Positions 25,278 through 34,075 of a stretch of DNA of 64,000 nucleotides are shown here, one piece after another. The stretch covers positions 1-64,000 of the forward strand of contig NZ_JACZFQ010000043.1 of the NCBI RefSeq assembly GCF_014904755.1. Reading direction: 5' to 3'. This stretch comes from Neoluteolibacter marinus (lineage in GTDB: Bacteria > Verrucomicrobiota > Verrucomicrobiia > Verrucomicrobiales > Akkermansiaceae). The translations under genes were made by a program, and so were the position numbers. Every line of letters starts with the position of its first letter. The stretch's first letter is position 1. The notes beneath the pieces are model-generated. The model saw only the letters and a list, made by a program, of their open reading frames with translations. It was not told where the DNA came from and did not search any database.

Positions 25278-25835
25278 ATGGCCCGTTTGACAGCGGCCTT
25301 TTTCGAGCGCGATCCGGTCGTTTGCGCCCGCGAATTGATCGGGGCATGCCTTGAATGGGGGGAGTGCGCGGGGAGGATAGTGGAAACGGAAGCTTATTCC
25401 TCGAGCGGAGACGAGGCCAGTCACCTGTTTCTTCGACCCTCGGCCCGCCGCTTTGTCGATGAGCATCCTGCGGGCACCGCCTATGTTTACATGAATTACG
25501 GGCTCCACTGGCTGTTCAACGTGCTGGTGAAATGCCCGCAAGGGAGCGGTTTCGTGCTCCTCCGGGCCTTGGAGCCGCTGAGGGGAATCGAGCTAATGCA
25601 GCGACGTCGGGGGAAAGCCGGCTTGTGCGAACTCTGTTCCGGTCCGGGCAAGCTGACCCAAGCACTGGGGATCGACGGCTCGCTTCACGGCCGGCAATTC
25701 CTCGAGTGGCCCGAAGCCGGGATCGACGCCGGAGGGGATGTTGCCGTGGATTGCGGGCCTCGCATCGGGATCTCACGCTCGCAAGATCTGCCGTGGCGCT
25801 TCGTTCTGCGGCGCAACGCTTACCTCAGTCGTTAA
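25278..25835 (+). CDS. 3-methyladenine DNA glycosylase (AAG/MPG family)
   Basis: A 185-residue base-excision repair enzyme that removes alkylated or deaminated purines from DNA. Family motifs: ARELIGACL, the catalytic ETEAY (Glu) with GDEASHLF, GTAYVYMNYGLHWLFNV, and SGPGKLTQALGI. The substrate-flip Tyr and the Glu are kept. At 185 residues it is near the bacterial norm of 190-200. It sits 4 bp after nif3, in the same direction, ahead of the tRNA-Gly pair. Confidence 0.93.
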   Translation: MARLTAAFFERDPVVCARELIGACLEWGECAGRIVETEAYSSSGDEASHLFLRPSARRFVDEHPAGTAYVYMNYGLHWLFNVLVKCPQGSGFVLLRALEPLRGIELMQRRRGKAGLCELCSGPGKLTQALGIDGSLHGRQFLEWPEAGIDAGGDVAVDCGPRIGISRSQDLPWRFVLRRNAYLSR

Positions 25836-25853
25836 GTAGTGGCAGGATATTGC

Positions 25854-25927
25854 TGGTACGGGTGATGGGAATCGAACCCACGCCTCAAGCTTGGGAAGCT
25901 CGCGTTCTACCATTGAACTACACCCGC
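25854..25927 (-). tRNA. tRNA-Gly (anticodon CCC), CCA encoded
   Basis: On the minus strand the acceptor stem GCGGGTG pairs with CACCCGT and the anticodon loop reads TTCCCAA, giving CCC. The T arm has GGTTCGATTCC. After the discriminator A an encoded CCA ends the gene at 25854. It is divergent from the second tRNA-Gly gene. Confidence 0.95.
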
Positions 25928-25944
25928 CCGGAAGGAATGACGGG

Positions 25945-25973
25945 GAGCTATCCTGGGTTGGCCAGGAAGGCAA
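25945..25973 (-). promoter_or_regulatory. Probable promoter of tRNA-Gly(CCC)
   Basis: On the minus strand TTGCCT (25968-25973) and TAGCTC (25945-25950) are 17 bp apart and lie about 20 bp upstream of the tRNA 5' end. Match by motif and spacing only. Confidence 0.4.
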
Positions 25974-26039
25974 CACCAATCCTCGCAGGAACGGTGCATT
26001 ATGACCGGAAAATGACCTCCGATTCCGCCAAAAAAGATC

Positions 26040-26068
26040 TTGCCGGGGATTCTCACGGGCTGTTAGCT
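26040..26068 (+). promoter_or_regulatory. Probable promoter of tRNA-Gly(TCC)
   Basis: TTGCCG (26040-26045) and TTAGCT (26063-26068) are 17 bp apart and lie 13 bp upstream of the tRNA 5' end. The pair mirrors the promoter of the divergent tRNA-Gly gene. Confidence 0.45.
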
Positions 26069-26081
26069 TCGCCTCGACTTC

Positions 26082-26152
26082 GCGGGTATAGCTTAGTGGT
26101 AAAGCTCTAGCCTTCCAAGCTAGCTATGCGGGTTCGATTCCCGCTACCCGCT
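26082..26152 (+). tRNA. tRNA-Gly (anticodon UCC)
   Basis: The acceptor stem GCGGGTA pairs perfectly with TACCCGC, the anticodon stem CTAGC/GCTAG frames a TTCC-containing loop with anticodon UCC, and the T arm has GGTTCGATTCC. The discriminator is T and no CCA is encoded, unlike the tRNA-Gly(CCC) gene 150 bp away; CCA must be added enzymatically. Confidence 0.95.
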
Positions 26153-26194
26153 TATCTCGGTATCGTTCTGACATCCTGATTCGATTTCCCAAAC

Positions 26195-26791
26195 ATGAAT
26201 ACTTCTCTTCGATTCGCACTCGCTGCGCTCGCCTTGGGGGTTTTTCCCGCCACGGCGATGGCGGCGACCGACTGCCTGGAGCTCGCTGTTTCCGTCAAGC
26301 ATGCGGTGTCCGCAGAGCCTGCCAATGTCCTTCAAATCGTTGAAGAGAACGTGGAGGCGAATTCCGGCTGTGCCTGCGAAGTGGTGAAGGCCGCGATCCT
26401 CGCCTCCGAAGCAGATGCCAAGACGGTGGCGAAGATTGTCGAGGTGGCTTCAACGGTCGCTCCCGATAAAATGCGTTTGGTTTCCCAATGCGCCGTTGCG
26501 GTCGCGCCGGACGCGTTGCCTGATGTGCAGGCGTTGATGAGCCGCCTTGACCCGAACAAGGGTGACACGGGGCATAGCTCGAAGGGTTCGAAGAGCCCGA
26601 AGGAAGTGGTTGACGTCAAGCCAGCGTGGAATCCGCTTGATTTCCCGGGTCAAGGTCCGGTGGGCCCGACTCCTGGCGGTCCGCCGATGCTGCCACCTGG
26701 CCGTCCGCCAACCGTGCCGCCGGTGATTACGCCTCCCACCGGTACGGGAATCGATCTTCCGATTCGCGATTTCCCTGGCACTGTCGATTGA
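26195..26791 (+). CDS. Secreted protein with proline/glycine-rich C-terminus, function unknown
   Basis: A 198-residue protein with a Sec signal peptide (RFALAALALGVFPATAMAA). Residues 25-115 form an alanine-rich helical part with three to four cysteines (CLELA, CACEVVKAAI, SQCAVAV). The last 60 residues are low-complexity Pro/Gly/Thr (FPGQGPVGPTPGGPPMLPPG). I do not recognise a domain but believe similar proteins occur next to polysaccharide genes in related genomes. Gene order (barrel, kinase, OPX protein downstream) suggests a role in an envelope or matrix system. Confidence 0.7.
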   Translation: MNTSLRFALAALALGVFPATAMAATDCLELAVSVKHAVSAEPANVLQIVEENVEANSGCACEVVKAAILASEADAKTVAKIVEVASTVAPDKMRLVSQCAVAVAPDALPDVQALMSRLDPNKGDTGHSSKGSKSPKEVVDVKPAWNPLDFPGQGPVGPTPGGPPMLPPGRPPTVPPVITPPTGTGIDLPIRDFPGTVD

Positions 26792-26838
26792 TGGTCGGAA
26801 TGTGACCTCTGATGTCCTTTGCTTTCGAATTTTATTTC

Positions 26839-28068
26839 ATGAAACGCTGCTTCTTTCCAACCCTCGCCATCGCTTCCTCCTTGGGGGTTGCCTATGGCGA
26901 TCTTTATTACATCCAAGACGAGGCTCAGGAGAGTCTTCCACTGAAGTGGACCGCGGGTGTCAATCTTACCTACGACGACAATGTGAATCCCACTGCGGTG
27001 GGGATCGGTGCTGACGACAGTGCCTTCAGCTTCAATCCGTACGTTGGTGTTTCATTTGTCTCCATCTCGCCTCAGACCACTTGGGATGTCTATGCTCGCA
27101 TTGGAGCGATCTATTATTTCGATTCTCCTGCCGCGGTTGGTTCGGATGATCTCTACGGGCAATCGCGAGTGGGTGTGAACTGGACACATCGGGTGAGCGA
27201 GCGGCTTCGCTTTTCTAGCAGGAACTTCCTCTCTTACGAACTGGAGCCTGATTACGCCTACGGCTTTGCCACCTCGCGTCAGCTGGGTGAATATTTCTAC
27301 TGGCAGACCGACAATTCGGTGGGCTACCGCTGGACCGAGCGTTTGGCCACCTACACGGGTTTCACCCTTACGGGCTTGGATTATTCGGGTGGAGTTGCTA
27401 ACCAGGATCGGTTCACTTGGGCTCTCTACAACCAGTTCCGCTACCAACTGACGCCGCAGACGGTACTTACCGCTGAGTATCGATTCGCCCACACCAACGG
27501 TGACGGGGTTTCGACGGATTACGACGATCACTATATTCTCGGGGGTTTTGAGCACCGTTTCAGCCCGAACACGATCTTGGTGTTCAAGGCAGGCGCTCAA
27601 ATCCACGATGCTGACGCTGGCAGTGACAGCACCAGCCCCTATGCTGAGGCGACCCTTCGCACTCAAGTGAACGAGCAGTTCTCGATCAGGAGTTTCCTGC
27701 GATATGGGGTCGAAGGCTACGATACCGTTCGCACTGTCGGAACGGGTCTCTACGAGTTCGATGATCGCCGGACTTTCCGTCTTGGTGTTTCCGGAGAGTA
27801 TGCATTCTCCCAGATGTTGAGCGCATTCGGTGGCATTGACTACATCCCGGCGACATTTGACGATGGGCGCATCGTTGGTGGCGCCGGTCCGATCGCCGCC
27901 GGCGGACTGGATGAGGACGTTTGGAACGCCTACGTCGGCCTCTCGGTGAAGTTCAACGAAATGCTCTACGGCACCGTTTCCTACAATTACACCGACTGTA
28001 GTTCTGACTTCTTCGGTCAGAGCTATGATCGCAACCGGGTCAATGTTGGCCTTCGCGCCGAGTTCTGA
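26839..28068 (+). CDS. Outer-membrane beta-barrel protein
   Basis: A 409-residue exported protein with a signal peptide (MKRCFFPTLAIASSLGVAYG). The mature part alternates polar and hydrophobic residues, is rich in Tyr, Trp, Phe and Gly, has turns such as DYDD and GVANQDRF, and ends in a phenylalanine (LRAEF), the usual BAM recognition residue. This fits a beta-barrel of roughly 14-18 strands. I assign no precise family; similar barrels occur beside exopolysaccharide export genes. ATG at 26839 is preferred over 26812 because it puts the signal peptide at the N-terminus. A strong terminator follows. Confidence 0.82.
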   Translation: MKRCFFPTLAIASSLGVAYGDLYYIQDEAQESLPLKWTAGVNLTYDDNVNPTAVGIGADDSAFSFNPYVGVSFVSISPQTTWDVYARIGAIYYFDSPAAVGSDDLYGQSRVGVNWTHRVSERLRFSSRNFLSYELEPDYAYGFATSRQLGEYFYWQTDNSVGYRWTERLATYTGFTLTGLDYSGGVANQDRFTWALYNQFRYQLTPQTVLTAEYRFAHTNGDGVSTDYDDHYILGGFEHRFSPNTILVFKAGAQIHDADAGSDSTSPYAEATLRTQVNEQFSIRSFLRYGVEGYDTVRTVGTGLYEFDDRRTFRLGVSGEYAFSQMLSAFGGIDYIPATFDDGRIVGGAGPIAAGGLDEDVWNAYVGLSVKFNEMLYGTVSYNYTDCSSDFFGQSYDRNRVNVGLRAEF

Positions 28069-28122
28069 TCGAGAGTCCCTCGAGGGAAGAATTTAGGAGC
28101 TATATATTCAGGAACCTCGAAG

Positions 28123-28155
28123 CTCCCGCAATGGATACCCATTGCGGGAGTTTTT
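28123..28155 (+). terminator. Rho-independent terminator after the beta-barrel gene
   Basis: A 12-bp perfect stem (CTCCCGCAATGG 28123-28134 with CCATTGCGGGAG) with a small loop runs directly into TTTTT. It separates the secreted protein and barrel genes from the kinase/OPX genes, so the two halves of the module are probably separate transcripts. Confidence 0.93.
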
Positions 28156-28207
28156 CGTTTGAACGAGGTGGAATCGATGACAATAAACCAATCACTTACT
28201 CGCCCGC

Positions 28208-30388
28208 ATGAATGAATCTACTCAATCCTCGGAGGCCTCGCTCCACGCCATTGACTACTGGCAGGTCATCAAGAATCGCTACGGGGTCATTCTGTTGACC
28301 TTCCTCCTGGTATTCATGACGGCCCTGGTCATCACCTACGTGATGCCCAAGAAGTACGAAAGTACTGCGGTGGTCCAAGTTCGGCCCAAAGGGGTGGGAA
28401 CACAGATCATTCCGGGCCTTGCGGAACCGAGGTCGGCATTGGAGTCGGGTCAGACCTTCTTCCCGACCGAGTTTGCGGTGATCAAGGCGCAAAAGACGCT
28501 CGATGCCGCCATCGAGAATCTTGATTTGGTAAACAAGTGGAATACCGACATGGAATCGGTCCGGCGAACCCTAAAGAAGATCGTTGATGCGCAAGACATT
28601 CGAGGAACTTCGTTGATTGAGATTCGGGTCAGGTACAACGACCCGAAGGATGCTCAGGCGATCGCCAAAGAGGTCTCAGAGGCCTACAGGGCACGGCGCA
28701 AGAAGATTCAGAGTGATTATGCGAACCAAGCCTTGGACGAACTCCGGAAGGCGGTTGTCGTTCAGGAGGATGCCGTCGAGGACAAGCGCAAATTGCTTTC
28801 TCAGATTATCCGGACCGAAGGAATCATTTATTCCGGAGACCAGAGCGTCTACCAAGGCTCGAGCGGCTTCAACAAGGCCGACCGTGCTGAGTCGGCTGCC
28901 CGGGCATACGAAGAACTTGAACGGGAAAAGATCCAGTTGGAGAGCCAGATCGAGACTTTGCTGAAGTACGACGGTCCCCAATTGATGAACTACGCATCGG
29001 GCCTGAGTCTTCCCGACAATGTGATTCCCGTCCTTCTTCCCCGCTTTCAAGACGCGAAGCGCGACTACGAAACCATGAAATCATCGGGTCTCGGAGAAAG
29101 GCATCCGAAGGTGGTCGCCCAGCTTTCGATGGTCGACAGCATGGAGCACGATCTCATTGAGGCGGTTGCGAATCTGAGGGACACTCTCAAAGCGCAGCTT
29201 GAATTGGCCAAAGAACAGCTTTCGCGGCTGAAAATGGAGATGGAGTCCAAGGAAGACGAGGCGATCAAAGAGGGAATCGCGAACCAATCGTTCGTGGATG
29301 CGAAGAATGATTTCGAATCCGCCCAGCAGATTCTCGGTCAACTCAAGCTGAAACAGATTTCCGAGGAGATGCAGACCAAGATCACGGAAGATCCCATTAT
29401 CCTCCACGAGGAGCCGATGATCTCACAGATTCCGGTCAGTCCGAACATCACCTTGAATCTCGCTCTTGGAGCAGTGGTCGGGCTGATCTTCGGGATCGGT
29501 GTCGCGTTCTTCCTGGAATATCTGGATACCTCGGTGAAGTCGCTGGAGGATGTCGAGCGCTTCCTGCAAGTTCCTGTTCTCGCGGTAATTCCCAAGGATG
29601 TTGGCGTGCTCTACAAGCAGAGTGGCATGAGCCCTGACGCCGAGGCCTATCGGATTCTCCGCACGAACATTGAATTCAACCGTAAGAATCCCGAGGACAA
29701 TGCCATCACAGTGGTATCGGGCGGCGCGGGGGAAGGGAAGTCGACCACCCTGGTCAACCTCGCCTATATCTGTGCCCAGGGCGGCTACACCACGTTGATG
29801 ATTGATGCGGACTTGCGCCGACCGCGCCTGCATACCTTCTTCGATATTAATAATTCGGTTGGCCTTACCAATTACCTGACCACGGAATTGATGCTTGAGG
29901 ACGTGATTCTTCAGACTCCCGTCGACAATCTCTACTTCATGCCGTCGGGAATCCTCCCCGCCGATGCCGCGGGAATTCTGAATTCCCGGAGAATGTCGGA
30001 GCTTGTGCAAGACGTGAAGCAGCGCTTTGACCTGGTGCTGGTGGACTCCCCTCCGATCCTTGGTGTAAGCGATGCTTCGGTTCTGGCGAGTGAGGTCGAC
30101 TTGACGATGATCGTGGTTCAGCATCGCAAGCTCCCGCGCAACATGCTCATGCGGGTCAAGCAGGCGGTGGAGAATGTCGGTGGCCACGTGATCGGTGTGG
30201 TGCTGAACAATGTGGATGTCCGCAGCGACAGCCAATACCAGTACTACACGAGCTACTACACCTACTACGCTCCTGCCGAATCGCAGCCAGCCCCGGCAAG
30301 CGCTTCCGCTCCAACGCAGTCTCCGAGCCCGCGGTCGGTGGCGCCCCGGGGGGGCAGCGAGGATGATTCCAAGCAAGACCTGTATTGA
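28208..30388 (+). CDS. Wzc-like polysaccharide co-polymerase/tyrosine autokinase
   Basis: A 726-residue inner-membrane protein. It has a Wzz-type N-terminus with a first transmembrane helix (about 28-50), a long periplasmic region with coiled coils (about 190-385), a second helix (about 418-440, LALGAVVGLIFGIGVAFFLEYLD), and a cytoplasmic BY-kinase with Walker A GGAGEGKS (505-512), Walker A' LMIDADLRRPRLH and Walker B LVLVDSPP. A tyrosine-rich cluster (YQYYTSYYTYY, about 676-688) near the C-terminus is the usual autophosphorylation site. Such proteins control chain length and export of capsule or exopolysaccharide. A 32-bp gap separates it from the OPX gene. No glycosyltransferases are present in the window. 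Confidence 0.92.
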   Translation: MNESTQSSEASLHAIDYWQVIKNRYGVILLTFLLVFMTALVITYVMPKKYESTAVVQVRPKGVGTQIIPGLAEPRSALESGQTFFPTEFAVIKAQKTLDAAIENLDLVNKWNTDMESVRRTLKKIVDAQDIRGTSLIEIRVRYNDPKDAQAIAKEVSEAYRARRKKIQSDYANQALDELRKAVVVQEDAVEDKRKLLSQIIRTEGIIYSGDQSVYQGSSGFNKADRAESAARAYEELEREKIQLESQIETLLKYDGPQLMNYASGLSLPDNVIPVLLPRFQDAKRDYETMKSSGLGERHPKVVAQLSMVDSMEHDLIEAVANLRDTLKAQLELAKEQLSRLKMEMESKEDEAIKEGIANQSFVDAKNDFESAQQILGQLKLKQISEEMQTKITEDPIILHEEPMISQIPVSPNITLNLALGAVVGLIFGIGVAFFLEYLDTSVKSLEDVERFLQVPVLAVIPKDVGVLYKQSGMSPDAEAYRILRTNIEFNRKNPEDNAITVVSGGAGEGKSTTLVNLAYICAQGGYTTLMIDADLRRPRLHTFFDINNSVGLTNYLTTELMLEDVILQTPVDNLYFMPSGILPADAAGILNSRRMSELVQDVKQRFDLVLVDSPPILGVSDASVLASEVDLTMIVVQHRKLPRNMLMRVKQAVENVGGHVIGVVLNNVDVRSDSQYQYYTSYYTYYAPAESQPAPASASAPTQSPSPRSVAPRGGSEDDSKQDLY

Positions 30389-30419
30389 CATGACGCTTGC
30401 ACAAAGGAACTTTCACAAC

Positions 30420-30986
30420 ATGAAACAGATTCTATTCCTCTTCGCATGCCTTGTGATGTCGTTGCAGGGGCTGATGGGCCAGAGCACCATCAGCGCTGGC
30501 CGGGCGATTGAAATCCAGATCAAGGGGGTTCCCAGTGACGAGATGGCCCGCGTCAACGGCACTTACACGGTGTCGGAAGGCGGAAGTATCCGGATGCCCT
30601 TGCTGGACGGATCAATCCGTGCCGCCGGACTCAGTCCCACCGCGTTGGCGCAAAGCATTGAGGCGGCCTATCGCGCGGCCAAGATCTATACCACCCCTAC
30701 GATCAACGTGATCGCGACGAACCAAGAGGCATTGGAGGAGCTGACGGTGACTGTCGGCGGCCAAGTGCAAAGTCCTGGGCCAGTTCGCTATTTCCGGGGC
30801 CTGACGCTCTACGACGCGGTGCAGGCGGCAAAGGGGGCCACGCCGTTCGGCAGCATGAAGCGGGTACGCTTGATCCGGGGCAAGCAAAGCAAGGAATACA
30901 ACCTCACCGACGCCAAGCACATGAACACGCCGCTTGAGCCGAGGGACACCATTCAAGTGCCACAGAAGGATTTCTTGGGCAATTGA
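30420..30986 (+). CDS. Short Wza-like OPX polysaccharide export protein
   Basis: A 188-residue exported protein (signal peptide MKQILFLFACLVMSLQGLMG). It has a Poly_export domain (VSEGGSIRMPLLDGSIRAAGLSP ... AKIYTTPTINVI) and one SLBB domain (LTVTVGGQVQSPGPVRYFRGLTLYDAVQAAKGATPFGSMKRVRLIRG), ending in EPRDTIQVPQ. E. coli Wza has about 379 residues with more SLBB repeats and an outer-membrane helix; here the C-terminal helix is missing. The protein would need another outer-membrane channel. The upstream ATG at 30390 is in frame but gives a poorer signal peptide. Confidence 0.88.
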   Translation: MKQILFLFACLVMSLQGLMGQSTISAGRAIEIQIKGVPSDEMARVNGTYTVSEGGSIRMPLLDGSIRAAGLSPTALAQSIEAAYRAAKIYTTPTINVIATNQEALEELTVTVGGQVQSPGPVRYFRGLTLYDAVQAAKGATPFGSMKRVRLIRGKQSKEYNLTDAKHMNTPLEPRDTIQVPQKDFLGN

Positions 30987-31002
30987 TGAATCGCCGGTTG
31001 CC

Positions 31003-31743
31003 GTGTCGCGAAATCTCCGCTTCACGAAATTGCTGGCCGCCGCTGGAATCGCGGCCCTGCTTGTCCCGTGCAACGGTCAGGATGTTCCTGACCGGAGGTG
31101 GTTGGAATCTCTGAACAGCGAGAGCTATCAGGATCGCGCCAGGACGGAGAGGCAGCTGCTCGAATGGGCCAGGCAACAGCCTGAGAAGGGGACTGCCTGG
31201 TTGTTTCAAGAGTTCCGGTTGGCGACAGAGCCGGAAGTGAGGGCACGCCTTCGCACTGCGCTCTTGGAAGTGGTGGTCGACGAGCACCAGAGGAATGAAG
31301 GTCAAGGCTACGTGGGCATCACCATGACCCGGGTGGCCATCATGATCCCTGGTGAAAAAGGGGTCACTTCGGGAGTCAGGATCAGTGGAGTTGAGCCTGA
31401 TTCCCCGGCGACCAAGGCCGGCCTGAGCGTGGGGGACGTGATCGTCGGCATTGACAAGCGGCGCTGGGAGGCGGCGCAGGATTCGGTCGAGTCCTTCATT
31501 GCGGAGGTCAGGGAAACCAAGCCCGGCAAGGAACTGGATTTGGAGATCCTCCGTGCGGGAGAACTCATGAGGATTGCCGTGACGCTGGGGACGCGGAGGA
31601 TGGGGATGCCCGAGTCGAAATTGAGGTTCAACTTCGGAAATGGAGAGTTTGAAAGCGTTGATCTGGACCAGCTCGAAAAGGAAGCGAAGGAAGAGTTTTT
31701 CAAGCATTGGCTGGCAGAAAAGCAGGCGATCGACGGCAAATGA
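31003..31743 (+). CDS. Secreted PDZ-domain protein
   Basis: A 246-residue exported protein. The start is taken as GTG 31003, which gives a signal peptide (LRFTKLLAAAGIAALLVPCNGQ, possible lipobox-like VPC). A helical region (about 25-95) is followed by a PDZ domain (about 95-200: GYVGITMTRV, SGVRISGVEPDSPATKAGLSVGDVIVGIDKRRW, LEILRAGELMRIAVTLG). The last part is charged. No protease catalytic domain is present, so it probably acts as an adaptor or scaffold. It sits 16 bp after the OPX gene and 91 bp before the tail-specific protease gene, which has its own PDZ domain. Confidence 0.78.
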   Translation: MSRNLRFTKLLAAAGIAALLVPCNGQDVPDRRWLESLNSESYQDRARTERQLLEWARQQPEKGTAWLFQEFRLATEPEVRARLRTALLEVVVDEHQRNEGQGYVGITMTRVAIMIPGEKGVTSGVRISGVEPDSPATKAGLSVGDVIVGIDKRRWEAAQDSVESFIAEVRETKPGKELDLEILRAGELMRIAVTLGTRRMGMPESKLRFNFGNGEFESVDLDQLEKEAKEEFFKHWLAEKQAIDGK

Positions 31744-31834
31744 TGGCTGTGGACCGGGACCCTTTTAAAAAATCGACATTTTTCGCCCTCGTGCGACGCT
31801 CATCAACTTGTTCGGCCTTGCCTCAGATCTACTC

Positions 31835-34075
31835 ATGAACTTTTCCCGACTTCGCAGTGCCACCATGGCTGCCATCGTCACCGCATCGACCCTCACTGCC
31901 TGTGCGCAGCAAGCGGATTTCGATGAAGTGGGACGCCAGATGGCGATCATGCTCCAGAACAGCCATTTCGCCCGGCTGCCTTTCAATGACTTGAGCAAGC
32001 GCTTCCTCGACGATTTCCTGAGGGATCTGGACTCGGGAAAAGTTTACTTTGTCCAAGAAGACATTGATCGCTTCAATCGCCAATACGGCGAGAATCTCTC
32101 TGCCATGCTGTTGCAGGAAAATAGCATGGGTGCCGCGGAGGACATTTACTCGACCTTCAAGAAGCGGGTCCAGGCGCGGGTGGCGGAGGCCAAGCGGCTG
32201 CTCGCCGCCGATGATTTTGATTTTACCAAGAAGGAATCGCTTCAGAGGAGCCGCAAGGACGCGCCTTGGCCCAAAGATGAGGCGGAGGCGATGGAGATTT
32301 GGAGGCTGCAGATCAAGGAGGCCCTGCTCTCCGAGACCCTTCGCCGGGACATGATCGCCAAGCTGGCTGAAAAGCAAGGCAAGGAGAATCCGCTCAAGGA
32401 CGACAAGGATCCCGAGGAGAAAATCGCGCTCCGCTACGAGCGCTTTCTTCACAGTGTGGTCCAGGACGTCGATGACGAGGATGTCGCCGCGATGTTCCTC
32501 AGCGCTGTCGCCCGGGCTTTCGATCCGCACACCGACTACATGAGCACGCGGGAAATGGATCGGTTCCGCGACGGGATGAAGAACGAGTTGGTTGGAATCG
32601 GCGCCTTGTTGCAGGGCGAGGAAGACGGCGCTACCAAGATCATGGGCATCGTCGTCGGTGGCCCCGCGGACAAGCAAGGCAGTCTGAAGCTCGATGACCG
32701 GGTGGTTGCGGTGGACCCCGATGGCGACGGTGCCATGGAGATGGTCGACATCATGTTCATGAAGATCGACAAGGTGGTCGACTTGATCCGTGGCAAAGAG
32801 GCCACCCCGGTGAGACTCAAGGTGGAGCCGGCCGGTGGCGCTCCCGGCGAGACCACCTTGATCACGATTGTTCGCGACAAAGTGTCTCTCAAGGACGAGC
32901 AGGCCAGCGCGGAGGTGGTCGATATGAAGGGCGGTGATGGCGAAGCAAAGCGACTCGGGGTCATCACCCTTCCTTCGTTTTATGCCGACTTCGAGGAGGG
33001 CAAGACCCGCTGCTCCGTCGATGTGGAGCGCCTTCTCGAGCGATTGAAGGACGAGGGTATCGACGGCTTGGTCCTCGATCTCCGCAACAACGGGGGAGGA
33101 GCCCTGGAAGAGGTCCGCCGCATGACCGGGTTCTTCACCCGCCGTGGTCCCGTGGTTCAGGTGAAGAATACCTTCGGGGAGATCCAGGTGAAGGAATCGG
33201 AGCGCAAGGACGCGATCTACGATGGTCCGATGGTGGTTCTGACCGACAAGAGCAGTGCCTCGGCCAGCGAGATCCTTGCGGGGGCCTTGCAGGACAACAA
33301 TCGCGCCGTGATCGTTGGCGACTCGTCGACCTTCGGCAAGGGGACAGTCCAGCAACCGATGGACATCGGGCGCATGTTGCCGTTCTTCAAGGCGCGCAAC
33401 AAGGCAGGCACCCTCAAGGTGACGATTCAGAAATTCTACCGTCCCTCGGGATCCTCGACCCAGAACATGGGCGTGATTCCAGACATTATTCTGCCCAGTT
33501 TGACCGATGCCCTGGAGGTGGGCGAGGCCTACCTCGATCACTCGCTGGAGCACGACAAGATTCGCAGGGCTCCCGACTTCGCGCCGCTGAAAAGGGAACA
33601 GCTTTTCGTGCCACGTCTGAAGGAACTCAGCACCCACCGGGTCACTGAATCCAAGGATTTCGCCTACATCATCGAGGACGTCACCAAAACCAAGGCGCGA
33701 ATCCGGGAAAACTTGGTTTCACTGAATTTGGAGGAACGGAAGAAGGAGCTCGACACGATCGAAGTGGACCAGCGGAAGCGCAACGACGAGAGAAAGACGA
33801 GGTTCGTGGAAATCGAAAAGGAGGACAAAAAGAGCCTCTCGTTTTTCAAGCTGTCACTGGATGATGTTCAGGATGGTGGTGATCTGCGGCCGTTTGATCC
33901 CACCGAAGAGACCGAGGAGTACATGCGCCGCGCCAAGGATGAAACGGCGGAGCTGGATGACACCCCACGCTGGCCGAGCGGCATGGATCCCCACAAGCGC
34001 GAGGGTCTGATGGTGCTCGGGGACCTGGTGGACATCACCCGGAACGCCCGGATGGCCGGGTTGCTTGATCGCTGA
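31835..34075 (+). CDS. Tail-specific (C-terminal processing) protease, Prc/CtpA type
   Basis: A 746-residue envelope protease. The N-terminal MNFSRLRSATMAAIVTASTLTAC has a lipobox-like TAC, so it may be a lipoprotein. A helical N-terminal domain is followed by a PDZ domain (about 240-345), then the S41 protease core, with the catalytic Ser in SASASE (about residue 476) and Lys in FGKGTVQ (about 502). The C-terminal extension (about 575-746) is rich in charged residues. Length and layout match Prc (about 680 residues). It degrades or trims periplasmic proteins with non-polar C-termini. The stop overlaps yggS by one base (TGATG). Confidence 0.92.
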   Translation: MNFSRLRSATMAAIVTASTLTACAQQADFDEVGRQMAIMLQNSHFARLPFNDLSKRFLDDFLRDLDSGKVYFVQEDIDRFNRQYGENLSAMLLQENSMGAAEDIYSTFKKRVQARVAEAKRLLAADDFDFTKKESLQRSRKDAPWPKDEAEAMEIWRLQIKEALLSETLRRDMIAKLAEKQGKENPLKDDKDPEEKIALRYERFLHSVVQDVDDEDVAAMFLSAVARAFDPHTDYMSTREMDRFRDGMKNELVGIGALLQGEEDGATKIMGIVVGGPADKQGSLKLDDRVVAVDPDGDGAMEMVDIMFMKIDKVVDLIRGKEATPVRLKVEPAGGAPGETTLITIVRDKVSLKDEQASAEVVDMKGGDGEAKRLGVITLPSFYADFEEGKTRCSVDVERLLERLKDEGIDGLVLDLRNNGGGALEEVRRMTGFFTRRGPVVQVKNTFGEIQVKESERKDAIYDGPMVVLTDKSSASASEILAGALQDNNRAVIVGDSSTFGKGTVQQPMDIGRMLPFFKARNKAGTLKVTIQKFYRPSGSSTQNMGVIPDIILPSLTDALEVGEAYLDHSLEHDKIRRAPDFAPLKREQLFVPRLKELSTHRVTESKDFAYIIEDVTKTKARIRENLVSLNLEERKKELDTIEVDQRKRNDERKTRFVEIEKEDKKSLSFFKLSLDDVQDGGDLRPFDPTEETEEYMRRAKDETAELDDTPRWPSGMDPHKREGLMVLGDLVDITRNARMAGLLDR

